DNA from: Chaunax sp. Z400
Taxonomy: Eukaryota > Chordata > Actinopteri > Lophiiformes > Chaunacidae
NCBI GenBank assembly: GCA_037577475.1
Contig: CM075185.1
Span: forward strand, 32,063,374-32,127,373
DNA length: 64,000 bases
Reading direction: 5' to 3'
Shown here piece by piece: positions 53,759 through 63,371 of this stretch; the first letter of the stretch is position 1; each line of letters begins with the position of its first letter. Below the pieces are notes generated by a model. It ran no database searches and was not told the DNA's origin. It was given only the letters and a program-made list of their open reading frames with translations. A program made the position numbers and the translations under genes.

Positions 53759-55215
53759 TTTTGTTTTTTGTCTGGATGACCAGCTCTGCTTGAAAAACAA
53801 AATAAAGAACTACAGACAGCAGATTACCCAGCAGCCTCTTTACCTGCCCGTAGTCTCATCACTGGGGATGACTTGAGATGTTTATTGTAGGAGGACGTTG
53901 GGTGGCTGTGGTTATCAGTGACACCATGTCTCCATCCTGGACCGTTCCATGGAAACATTACTGTAAGTCAAGACTCAGACCTGAGGCCGGTGTGTGCCTA
54001 CAACACTTACAACCCCACAGTCTTAAATAAATGCTGGATGATCCACAGCTGGTCTCAGGAGCTCTGATAGATGTGGCCAAACACCTCAGCAACCTGACCT
54101 TCAGCATCTGGAGCAGGATTGAAGGACATGGTCTTCTCCAGTCCTGTGATTCTGGATCCAAACATTCCTCATCCAGAACTCGTCCTGTCTGAAGATCTGA
54201 CCGATGGGAGGCTAGAGAGATGCAGAAGGTTCCTCCCAACCCAGAGAGGGTTGACTGTTATCATGTCGTCCTCAGGCCCTGAGGGCTTGAACTCATGGGT
54301 CAGGACCTTCTGTCCTGAAGGTGGCAGCAGAGTCTTCTGAGAGGAAGAGAGACTTACAGTCTGTGGTATGGAGAAAAAGACACACACACTTTCACTGACA
54401 GGTTGTTTCCAGTTGTTACCACTGGGAATGAAATCCCAAAGAACAGATGATGATGTTGTTGATGATGTATCAGTCATGGGTTTGATCCACCAGATGAGTT
54501 AGCAAAGATGAAGAGGATGATATAATCTGGAAAAATAAACCAGAGCCTCACAGTTTGTCCTGCAGCGTCACAAACAAACCAGTGAAAACAAACCGGTTTA
54601 TCCAGTCAACCAGACAGAAGTCACTCAAATACAACCATCATTTTCACGCTGCATTTGTCAGAGTAAGGACCATTTTATTTTAAAATGTGGCCATCAAATT
54701 TTGTTTAAATGAACGAACGAACGAATGAATTCTGCAAAGACAATCTGTCATATAACCATGACATGTTTTTAGAACTTATGTCATCTGACTTCTTCTCAAC
54801 TAACAGAGTTTGTTTTAGATCATTTGAATTTAATTTCAGTAGATTTTTTTATTCCACTTTTCATCACAGTCTGTCGATAAAGACAAAGATTCATGTGAAT
54901 GCCTATTGGCCCATGGCTCATGTAGCTGCACCATATAGCTTGATATTAAAAATGCATCAATGGAGGCTCACAGTTCATCCAGTACTTCTGGTCAAAGTAA
55001 TAAAAAAATGTTTTTAATTTGTTTCCATACAAAGAGAGAGCTGATGATCGTGGCTCCTGTTATTACTAGAAGTTACTAACAGAATGACTAACACTCCACA
55101 GAGGAGTGATTCATCTGCAGCTGATAAACTTCAGTTCCTCGTTTTCTGCATCTTACAGTATGAATAGCAACAACAGCAGTGGAACTTAATCTGAAAAAGG
55201 AAATCAAAATATATG
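53759..55215. other. Intergenic; no gene seen
   Basis: The opposed frames at 53958-54477 show no recognisable motif or splice context. Confidence 0.45.
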
Positions 55216-55217
55216 TA

Positions 55218-56081
55218 TACTGAACAAAAATATAAACGCAACACTTTTGTTTTAGCTCCAATTTTTCATGTGTTGAAAGCAAAGATCTAAGACTTTTTCT
55301 ATGTACACAAAAGGCCTATTTCTCTCAGATTTTGTTCACAAACTTGTTTAAATCTGTGTTAATGAGCACTTCTCCTTTGCCGAGATAATCCATCCACCTG
55401 ACAGGTGTGGCATATCAAGATGCTGATTAGACAGCATGATTATTGCACAGGTGTGCCTTAGGTTGGTCACAATAAAAGGCCACTCTAAAATGTGCAGTTT
55501 TATCTTGAAAAGAGACATTTAGAGGCACTGAAGTGTCAGTATCTGGTGTGACCACCATTTGCCTCACGCAGTGCAACACATCTTCTTCGCATGGAGTTGA
55601 TCAGGTTGTTGATTGTGGCCTGTGGAATGTTGGTCCACTCCTCTTCAAATTCTCGGAAACGACTTTGGAGACGGCTTATGGTAGAGAAATGAACATTCAA
55701 TTCACGGGCAACAGCTCTGGTGGACATTCCTGCAGTCAGCATGCCAATTGCACGCTCCCTCAAAACTTGCGACATCTGTGGCATTGTGCTGTGTGATGAA
55801 ACTGCACATTTTAGAGTGGCCTTTTATTGTGAGCAACCTAAGGCACACCTGTGCAATAATCATGCTGTCTAATCAGCATCTGGATATGCCACACCTGTCA
55901 GGTGGATGGATTATCTCGGCAAAGGAGAAGTGCTCACTAACACAGATTTAAACAAGTTTGTGAACAAGATTTGAGAGAAATGGGCCTTTTGTGTACATAG
56001 AAAAAGTTTTAGATCTTTGCTTTCAACACATGAAAAACTGGAGCTAAAACAAAAGTGTTGCGTTTATATTTTTGTTCAGTA
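55218..56081 (-). mobile_element. Tc1-like transposon, internally deleted, 864 bp
   Basis: Two 283-bp inverted repeats (55218-55500 and 55799-56081) begin TACTGAACAAAAATATAAAC and differ at only about eight positions by eye. They are flanked by TA target duplications (55216-55217 and 56082-56083). This is a Tc1/mariner structure with long inverted repeats. Only 298 bp lie between the repeats; they hold the fused transposase remnant listed next. The three catalytic acidic residues (DDE) are missing, so it can move only with help from a full-length relative. High repeat identity suggests a fairly recent insertion. Confidence 0.95.
55536..55784 (-). pseudogene. Deleted Tc1 transposase: HTH joined to C-terminus
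   Basis: An uninterrupted 82-codon frame inside the Tc1 element. Residues 1-46 are the N-terminal helix-turn-helix of Tc1 transposases (LRERAIGMLTAGMSTRAVAR followed by ELNVHFSTISRLQSRF). The protein then jumps straight to the normal C-terminal end (EEWTNIPQATINNLINSMRR followed by REANGGHTRY). The whole catalytic domain is missing, yet the frame is kept and the stop is close to the usual one. In known Tc1 proteins the N-terminal half recognises the inverted repeats. Whether this peptide is made is unknown. Confidence 0.85.
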
Positions 56082-57711
56082 TAGTTCAGTAGTGGGTGGA
56101 GGGCAGCATACGGTGCTATGATCTTCTTCCCATAGGGGTCCCACAGCAGATCATCCGATTCCATCTGCTGTCAAATCGTGCGTCACCCAACCTGGTGTGG
56201 AAATCTACGCCGTATGCTCTTCCTGATGTAACCCTCCGTATTTATCTTGTCTTGGAACCACTAATCAGGATGTGTGCATCCCCAGTCACTGAGGAGCAGC
56301 CTGGGGATCAGGGCCTGTCCACCACCAGCCTGTGATCAGTAGACTACCTGTCCTACCACCTGAGCCACAGACACCAGTATGCTATATGAAAATACAACAG
56401 AGGATAAAAGAGGTTCTGCCTCAGTGGTCTCCACATTACAATCTCACATCTTAATGTCTTCAGATGTGAGATTGTAATAACATAAAGATTTGACATAATA
56501 AATGGTGAATGGACTGTACTTATAAAGAACCTTTCACTGAGATAAGGAGGGAATCACCCAGACTAAATACACTGAGATCGTTTGTTTTAAATTGTGTTAA
56601 TTGAAACCCAATTAATAAAGAAATTGAAGGAAAAAAAAACCTCACTAGTGCATTAGCTGGTGTCCTCTTATTAAAGTAGATGTAGTGGGTCTACTTCCAA
56701 TAGGGGCGTCTATTATTTAGCAGCATCCAACATCAGTTCCTGTAACGTCTGAATTGGGACTGAATTCCTTCCTGGAACCCATCAAATTTGTTTTCCTAAA
56801 TCTATTTATTGTCTCCCACTCTAGTGGCTGCAGAACATGATTGAGGAGCCTGGGGTTAAACAATAGTCTTCACAAAGACATTGAGAATATTCATTGCTAA
56901 TAGGATGCACGGGGGGGATTTGTCGTAGTTCCCAAAGTGTAATAAAACAAATTTCTTTGTCACATCCTTTCGTGAAATGTAAATGTAACAATACTGGAAC
57001 AATAAAGTTTGCTTCATATTTAAAAATACATACAGCTATTTAAGGATGAGGTCTTAAGGATTCCTAGCCCTTTCTTTTGTTTAACAGAGATTAAAATGTC
57101 TCTTCATCTTCAACATAATAATAATATTTTAATTTACAAGCTGCTCATATTTTTTTCATTTTTCTAGTAAAATAAAATAACTTTCAATAAATCTATATCT
57201 ATATCAGGATTAAAGTAGAAAAGCACTCAGCAGAGCACATACCTCCACCACAGAATGGCTGCTTTCAGGGTTCTCTTAATGTTAAAGAACTAAACAGAAA
57301 CCCTGGCTCCTCCCCTTTATCTGGATCCACTCTTAAAATGTAATAGCTCCTCCCTCCCACAGGCCCAACCCTTCTACCAGGTTAATGAAACAAACAAACA
57401 AACAAACATTTAATTAGTCTGACGACGATTATCACATTGAATTAAAGTGATTCCAAAAAAAGTTTCTGGTTTAAAGATGAGTAGAAACAAGTTAAACTGC
57501 TTCCAGGACTCAAACCCATCTACATCATTTTATGAGTGTCTAGGAACTGGATGAATTAGGTCATGTCAGTCGCCTGTGTCAGCTCTGCCTGCAGGTAAAG
57601 TCAGCTTTAGTCACCGTTAGGGATGGAGCCTATCCCAGCTGACATTTGGTGGCAAGCAGGGTTCACCTTGTACAAGTCACAAAAGGCATCACATAGAAAG
57701 ATAAACAACCT
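56082..57711. other. Intergenic; mostly unrecognised
   Basis: 56498-56540 (GAATGGACTGTACTTATAAA) is a fragment of the SINE seen at 33270. Nothing else is clear. Confidence 0.5.
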
Positions 57712-57932
57712 TTTTTAATTCCGATACTTTATTAATCCCACAGGGGGCAATTCTTCCTCTGCATTGACCCCTCCCTGAGGAGCAGTGCTGCCTTACAGCA
57801 CCTGGGGAGCAAACTGGGGTTCAGTATCTTTGCTCAAGGATACTTTGAATTGTAGACTTGCAGGGTCTGGGGATCGAACCACTGACCTCTCATTCTGTGA
57901 GCGACCGCTCTACCTCCTGAGCCACAGCATTC
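57712..57932 (-). mobile_element. tRNA-derived SINE, minus strand
   Basis: Plus-strand order: TTTATTAATCCCACAGGGGG, CTGGGGAGCAAACTGGGGTT, CTCAAGGATACTT, GGGGATCGAACCACTGACC (reversed B box), GACCGCTCTACCTCCTGAGC (reversed A box). It has the same body as 58678-58903 in the opposite orientation. The tail word reversed is GGGATTAATAAAG. Confidence 0.88.
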
Positions 57933-58580
57933 TCACTCACATTCACAGCTACGTGGGATTAAGAATCATATCTGTGTAATATTGACCCTATACCACCAAG
58001 AATGACAATGTTGTATGATGTCATTATTCAGTCCCGTTTAATCTGAGTCCCATAGAGTGATTGACATTTACACTCAAAAAATATAACTTAACATATATTT
58101 ACATATAAACTATATTTTAAACTTACAGTATCGATCCACTGCCTCTGTGAAGATAAGACTCAACATTATTCATCCACATCAGTGAAGGTTTGTTTTCACA
58201 AGAGATATGAAGAAATTGGAGTATATGATCTCTTTACACATTGATCTGGGACAAGTGTGAGCCTTAACTTAAAGAAAGCTGAGACCTGGCTGTAAATTCT
58301 GATATAGGAATGTGGGTATTATGTTGTGTGAATTTAAAAATAAAGAAAATGTCCTCAGACCCTGGAAGGTTAAGAAACCGATGGGGAGAACATACAAACA
58401 GGAGGGGAGCAGAGACGTAAGCAGCCACAGATACAGGAGGAAAACCAGTCCCTGTTACACATTACTGAAGCTATAGGCTTCAGGCCCCCCTCTGTACAGA
58501 AAGGGATACGTTCAAAACGTCCGATCTGTCCATCAGCGCCTACATACTTCATATGTCTTTAACATTGATACTGATACAAC
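57933..58580. other. Intergenic; no feature
   Basis: Nothing recognised. Confidence 0.5.
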
Positions 58581-59066
58581 CTAGAACCACATGAATTCTA
58601 GGTCTGGGTCCTAGAACCACATGAATTCTAGGTCTGGGCTCTAGAACCAGATGAATTCTAGGTCTGGGTCCTAGAATGGGTCCTGGCTCAGGGGGTAGAG
58701 CGGTCGTTCACGGAACAAAAGGTCGGTGGTTCGATCCTCAGCCCCTGCAAGTCCACAAGTTGAAGTATCCTTGAGCAAGATACTGAACCCCAATTTGCTC
58801 CCCTGGCGCCGCGTGTAGTGGCAGCCCACTGCTCCACAGGGATGGGTCAAATGCAGAGAAAGAATTTCCCCATGTGGGACTAATAAAGGTATCATCATCA
58901 TTTTAGAACCAGATGAATTCTAGGTCTGGGCTCTAGAACCAGATGAATTCTAGGTCTGGGCTCTAGAACCAGATGAATTCTAGGTCTGGGCTCTAGAACC
59001 AGATGAATTCTAGGTCTGGGCTCTAGAACCAGATGAATTCTAGGTCTGGGCTCTAGAACCAGATGA
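58581..59066. repeat. 30-bp minisatellite interrupted by a SINE
   Basis: Unit AGATGAATTCTAGGTCTGGG plus CTCTAGAACC; about three copies before the SINE and five to six after it. The early units read CACATGAATTC, the later ones CAGATGAATTC. Confidence 0.95.
58678..58903 (+). mobile_element. tRNA-derived SINE, plus strand
   Basis: A box TGGCTCAGGGGGTAGAGCGG and B box GGTTCGATCC at normal spacing. Then comes the body ATCCTTGAGCAAGATACTGA and ATTTCCCCATGTGGGACT, and the tail AATAAAGGTATCATCATCA. It lies within the 30-bp minisatellite; TAGAA occurs on both sides and may be the target duplication. Confidence 0.92.
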
Positions 59067-59069
59067 ATT

Positions 59070-60240
59070 CAGACCAGTTGCCCTTACCTCTGTTATTTAT
59101 CTTAGTAATTTTATGCCTTTATTTGATAGCACAGCCAAAGAGGTGACAGGAAATGAGGGAGAGGGAGTGGGGGGGGAGACACGCGGCAAATGGCCACGGG
59201 TCGGAATCGAACCCGCGCTGACCGCTAGAGGACTACAGCCTCAGTACATGGGGGGTGCCCTCTTTTGATTAAAGATGAGGCCGTCTCCCTTATTGATGAC
59301 ATTTTAGACCCCTTCAGTTTGAATACCAGGCTGCTAAAGGGCTGGAAGATGCAAAGCTTTTCATCCTTGACAGAGTTTTTAAGCACCTTGAAAAACCTCA
59401 TTTGACTTTTATTTGCTGACTTTTCTTTGGCTTTTAACTAGATGCAGCCTCGTATTTTAATTGAGTGACTTGTTGTGTATTTTAAGTTACCTGATCAGGT
59501 TTTACTGTTGCTTTTAAACTTCTTAACAGAGAGGATCCAGGTTTTCATGTCCACTGTCATGACTTCAAACACCGGCTCCCCTCAGGCCTGTGTCCGGTCT
59601 CCCCTGATTTTCATCATGTATACTGATAGCTGCAGGACGTCCCATGAAGGCAGCTATCCTGTCAAGTTCTCTGATGACATCACCCTGTTGTCTCTTCTTC
59701 AGAGCTCACAGTCTGATCATTGCTGTGCCTTACCCGCTTTCCTTGACCTGAATGTGGTAAAAACTAAAGAAATCATTACAGATTTCAGGAAGTGCTGTGT
59801 CAAAGAGGAAGTGCAAATCGTAGATACATAAAAGTATCTACAGCAGGAACAGTGTTTGACTCACAACTCGCACTGTTAGTGCTCAGGCCCTAATAATTAT
59901 GAGCCATTCTGATCATGTACTTTCCAGGGACTTTTCTGTCATGTCCTCAGGCTGCTGTGTTTATGTGCAGCACGGAAAACAAATCCTAATCAAGTTCCTT
60001 CATTCCTTCTGCTATCAGGCTACTAAATACTGACAGTAGTCCCTGATTTGCAGGCCAGTCCTCCACACCTGTGTGGATTGTTGTTATATTAATGATGTTG
60101 TTGATTTGTGCACTTGTCACTGGCATGTCGATTGTGATTGCTACTAATTTATTCTATTTTATTTTATTTACATGAATAGGTTAAACTATTAAATGAATTG
60201 CCTTTCTGGGGTTAATAAAGTTGATCTGAATCTGAACCAC
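59070..60240 (+). pseudogene. LINE reverse-transcriptase remnant (fish L2/Rex-like), truncated
   Basis: Opens with RPVALTSVI, a reverse-transcriptase motif, at 59068-59095. It is then split by a SINE and resumes after 59263 with KGLEDAKLFILDRVFKHLEK in a shifted frame. At 59475-59831 it gives LPDQVLLLLLNFLTERIQVF, then NTGSPQACVRSPLIFIMYTD, then PVKFSDDITLLSLLQSS. The FADD-type catalytic motif appears as FSDD. DLNVVKTKEIITDFRK follows. After 59831 the thumb region is missing. 59990-60240 is the 3' end (CTGCTATCAGGCTACTAAAT, then GGGGTTAATAAAGTTGATCT and a GAATCTGAA tail). Stops and frameshifts make it dead. Confidence 0.88.
59100..59263 (-). mobile_element. Second SINE type inserted in the LINE, minus strand
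   Basis: TTTTATGCCTTTATTTGATA, GACAGGAAATGAGGGAGAGG, GGGGGGAGACACGCGGCAAA, then GTCGGAATCGAACCCGCG, whose reverse complement carries a perfect B box GGTTCGATTCC. It ends GGGGTGCCCTC. Distinct from the other SINEs in the window; a common teleost tRNA-derived type. Confidence 0.8.
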
Positions 60241-60324
60241 AGTGGGGCAGTGAAGGTTCGACAACAACAAATATGATGACAGGAGGTCGTGATGATGTAC
60301 CTAGTAAATAAAAAGCGGAGGTAA

Positions 60325-60497
60325 CGATGTACTCAGCGGTGGTGTGTGATGTCATTAAGAACATCGAGACTGTAGTTCTTTACATTTTTCTTCATTGTTT
60401 CCGTACACATTTGTCATGCCTTGCTTAAATTGTAGCTACACCGCCCCCAACCATTTCAGGTGGTGTTGCTCTGTTTCGTCAGTCTCGTCTGTATCCG
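60325..60497 (-). mobile_element. Inverted partial copy of the 60498-type transposon
   Basis: CTCAGCGGTGGTGTGTGATG, ACATCGAGACTGTAG, TCATTGTTTCCGTACACATT and GGTGGTGTTGCTC are reverse complements of segments between 60610 and 60790 of the neighbouring copy. Confidence 0.8.
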
Positions 60498-60983
60498 AAG
60501 GCCCATTTATGCTCTCCGTTTAAGACGGACACTGACAGGGCCTTACGTACGTCTTCTGCTTTCATTTCGTTCATAATCAGACACGTTTTCAGAGAGCTTA
60601 CAGATACGGACGAAATGGAGCAACACCACCATGTTTGGAGGCAGTGCAGCTACACTTCAAACAGAGCACGACAAATATGTACGGAAACAATGAGAACAAA
60701 GAAAGAGAAGTGAGAAAGTAAAAAAAACTCTCCATCCTTAAGTCTCGATGTACGTAATGATGTCACAGACCACCGCCGAGCACATCCTCACCTCTGATTT
60801 TACCACTTTGTATTCACTAGCTACATCACCTCCTCCTCCGACCTTCATCACATTTGTTGTTGTTGAAACTTTTTTTTCACTGATGTCGACATAAAGGATG
60901 TAAAGAAGTATGTCAGCACTGACGGATAGACCGTTTCCAGACGACGGATGTTTATGTACGTAGAGGGAGCATAAATGGACCTT
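60498..60983 (+). mobile_element. Non-autonomous DNA transposon, intact 486-bp copy
   Basis: Ends AAGGCCCATTTATGCTCTCC (left) and AAGGTCCATTTATGCTCCC (right, reverse complement). These are inverted repeats of about 19 bp. The interior has no coding capacity. No clear target duplication was found at the flanks, so the superfamily is not assigned. Sister copies lie at 17878-20021 and 42827-42990. Confidence 0.8.
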
Positions 60984-61119
60984 AAAGAGATAACAGTCCA
61001 TCAGAGGCGAACAAGCCCCGCCCATTCTGACTATAAGATGGATAAGGTCATTTACCTGGTTGAACAGTTCCAGCTGACAGCTCATATCCCTACACTCTAA
61101 AGAGAGAGAAACACAACCT

Positions 61120-62783
61120 GTTTGGTGAAAATGACCTTTTAATAGAACCTACAGACAAACCAATATGGAATACATTCATTTAACTGTTACTACAGATAGA
61201 AACATATTCTGACATATGAATCATCCCATTCTTACTAACAGGATCAAACATCTGCAAACAGGTAGATGTGATTTTTACTGCATTTCAGGAGGTGTTTGCT
61301 GTGAATGATGCGTCTTCAGGCACTGCTGGTTCCTCTGGATCGACGTTCACCATCAGCCAGACGGAGGAGAACCGTCCTCATAGTTTACACATACAGAAAT
61401 GAAAAAGGTTCTCATGGAAGTCACTGATGACACCACACCAGTACAAACAGCTCAAAAACCAGTGAACCAGTGAAACTCTGACAACATATATATAGAAAAT
61501 ATATACTGTAAATATGCTTCTCTGTTGATTTGTATAAAACCTTTTCACAGTCATAGAAGATTTACAAAGGTATCAGGTGGGTACAGCTCCCTGCTACATG
61601 TCTACACATCTTAACATAGAAAAATAAAGCATCACTGTCAGAAAAGAAAACCCGTACTGATAGAAAGTGATATAAAGACGCAGGAGTTAACCTCTGTGAC
61701 AGTGAACTGAAGAAGTCCTGCAGTAAAAACATCTTACTTCCTTTTCCCATCATGCATTGATAAACAGAGTGAGGTGGAGGCAGCGTGTGGTTTTGTCTCA
61801 TATAAAGCCGAGTAGTTTAATGTTAACATAATGAATCTGACTCCCCAAGAAACCGATCAAGGACACCCCCCCCCCTCTACCCTCAGGATGTAAAGCATAA
61901 GCTGAACCCTTTCAGTGTAAAAGCCTGAACATGTATAACTATATGGACATACAGTATTATCAATAAGCCTGGTACTAATCGTTTTAGATTATCAGACATA
62001 TTGGCATAAATCAGCTTCACAGAAATGCAAAACATACAGAAGATATTTGAGGTAATTCAGACAGTGTTGGCATTACATCATTAGTCCACCAGAGGGGGCT
62101 GAGAGAAAATCCCTCCTGTTCATTGTCTGGCTCTCAGTGGAAAGCCATCGTCTCTTCTGGCACGTCTTTTCATACCCAACAAAACAGCATAAGGCAGGGT
62201 GTGACTTTAACATGTCGGTGTTCCATGAGGAGGCGGAACATGTCGGCATGTAGTGTGATGTTGTCCAGACGTGTTGAGCTGCACGTTCTACTAATAACAT
62301 ACAAACATTCACAGGTACGGAGCTGCTTGGTGGCCGTTCTTCTCCGAGTTAGCTGCCAATTAAAGTAGATGAAATGTCCCACCTGTCCTGTCCAGACCGA
62401 TGACGTCCATGTATGCCTCTGTAACTTTTATACGGAATAAAGCAGGATAAAATCACAACAGTCCCTCTTACAATCTGTGGGAGGGGCTTCGCTCTCCTTC
62501 TCCCTCCATCTCTCATACGTCCATCATGACTGACCTGCATTTCATAGGATTTTGCAGACACAACTGTCGGCACTTGTCCAGCTGCTTTTAGCCTTCAGGA
62601 TGCTTTTGGTCTGCAGGCGTTTTATCCTATCAGATGCACAGTAAATCTGATTGGATATCCCTGCTATGTGATTTATGGAAAATGTGACCCGTGGCTTCTG
62701 ATTGCATCAGTTCCTGTTTGAGCTGGATCCACTAGTTTGGACCAGATCAGAGTCCACACAGCCTTCCTGTCCCCAGAAACCAA
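61120..62783 (-). other. Possible 3'UTR of osgin1
   Basis: No coding exon can be supported in this stretch downstream of the osgin1 stop. On the minus strand ATTAAA occurs at 61143-61138, followed about 25 nt later by a G/T-rich run (GGTTGTGTTTC), which would suit a cleavage site near 61120. A second ATTAAA lies near 61815. No canonical AATAAA was seen on this strand. The 3' end is inferred only. Confidence 0.3.
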
Positions 62784-63371
62784 CTACGGACCCTCCTGTC
62801 TGTCCACACACATGTTCATTAACTTGTCCGTGGTCAAATCTTTCTCGACTTGCCATCCCTCCTTGCATCTCTTGGCGAGGTCACAGGCGATAGCCAGCGC
62901 TCCTCCTTTCAGGAACCTAACAAAGTTCTCGCCGACCAACGGCCCCATGGCATACATGCCCGGTCCGTCTGCTGCTACCACATTATTTGTGAATGGGTCC
63001 ACATCAATTGGGTTCCTCCGGCATGTGACTGTCTCATTGGGGTTGATGCCAAGCGGACGCCCATTGTCATCCAGAAAGGAAAGATTGGGGTGGGCGCCGA
63101 TCAGAACCAGTGCCTTGGAGATCTGGATCACCGTCTGCTGGCCAGAGTCTGACTCCAGAATGCACTTCTTGTCCGGTCGGAAGGCCACAACCCTGTGGCG
63201 TGGGAAGCTCAGGTAACCAAGGTAGGAAGAGGGGGATGACAAGTTGGTGAAGGAGGAGGAGGGAGGGAGGGAGGAAGGAGGAGAAGAGGTAGAGCGGTTA
63301 TGGCGGTTCTGAGCGTGGTCATGAGGCGGAGGGCTTGGCCGGTACTGCTGCTGAGTCATCATCTGGTGAAC
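62784..63371 (-). CDS. osgin1: OSGIN1 (oxidative stress induced growth inhibitor 1), last coding exon
   Basis: Last coding exon of an OSGIN-family protein, which resembles FAD/NAD-dependent monooxygenases and is linked to growth inhibition and the oxidative stress response. On the minus strand the acceptor GGCTCCAG|GTT at 63372-63373 opens 195 codons ending in TAG at 62786-62784. The exon starts VHQMM as in human OSGIN1, followed by a Ser/Pro/His-rich stretch of about 45 residues. The family core comes next: SFPRHRVVAF, then ALVLIGAHPNLSFL, then NPIDVDPFT, then YAMGPLVGENFVRFLKGGAL. The NPIDVDPFT and YAMGPL forms fit OSGIN1 better than OSGIN2. After the core is a tail of about 30 residues. 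The N-terminal nucleotide-binding part lies beyond 64000. The Ser/Pro-rich insert looks longer than in mammals. Family certain, paralogue likely. Confidence 0.92.
   Translation of the reverse strand, partial: VHQMMTQQQYRPSPPPHDHAQNRHNRSTSSPPSSLPPSSSFTNLSSPSSYLGYLSFPRHRVVAFRPDKKCILESDSGQQTVIQISKALVLIGAHPNLSFLDDNGRPLGINPNETVTCRRNPIDVDPFTNNVVAADGPGMYAMGPLVGENFVRFLKGGALAIACDLAKRCKEGWQVEKDLTTDKLMNMCVDRQEGP

Noticed and set aside
53958..54477. Opposed frames at 53958-54477 as exons
   Set aside because: No family motif, no consistent splice sites, both strands open to similar extent.
57785..57979. Functional tRNA gene from box A/B-like sequence (also 58678 and 59200)
   Set aside because: No complete cloverleaf with acceptor stem; flanked by SINE bodies and LINE-like tails.
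62737..63216. 159-codon plus frame opposite osgin1
   Set aside because: Antisense shadow of the osgin1 exon, whose minus frame matches the family and has a proper splice site and stop.
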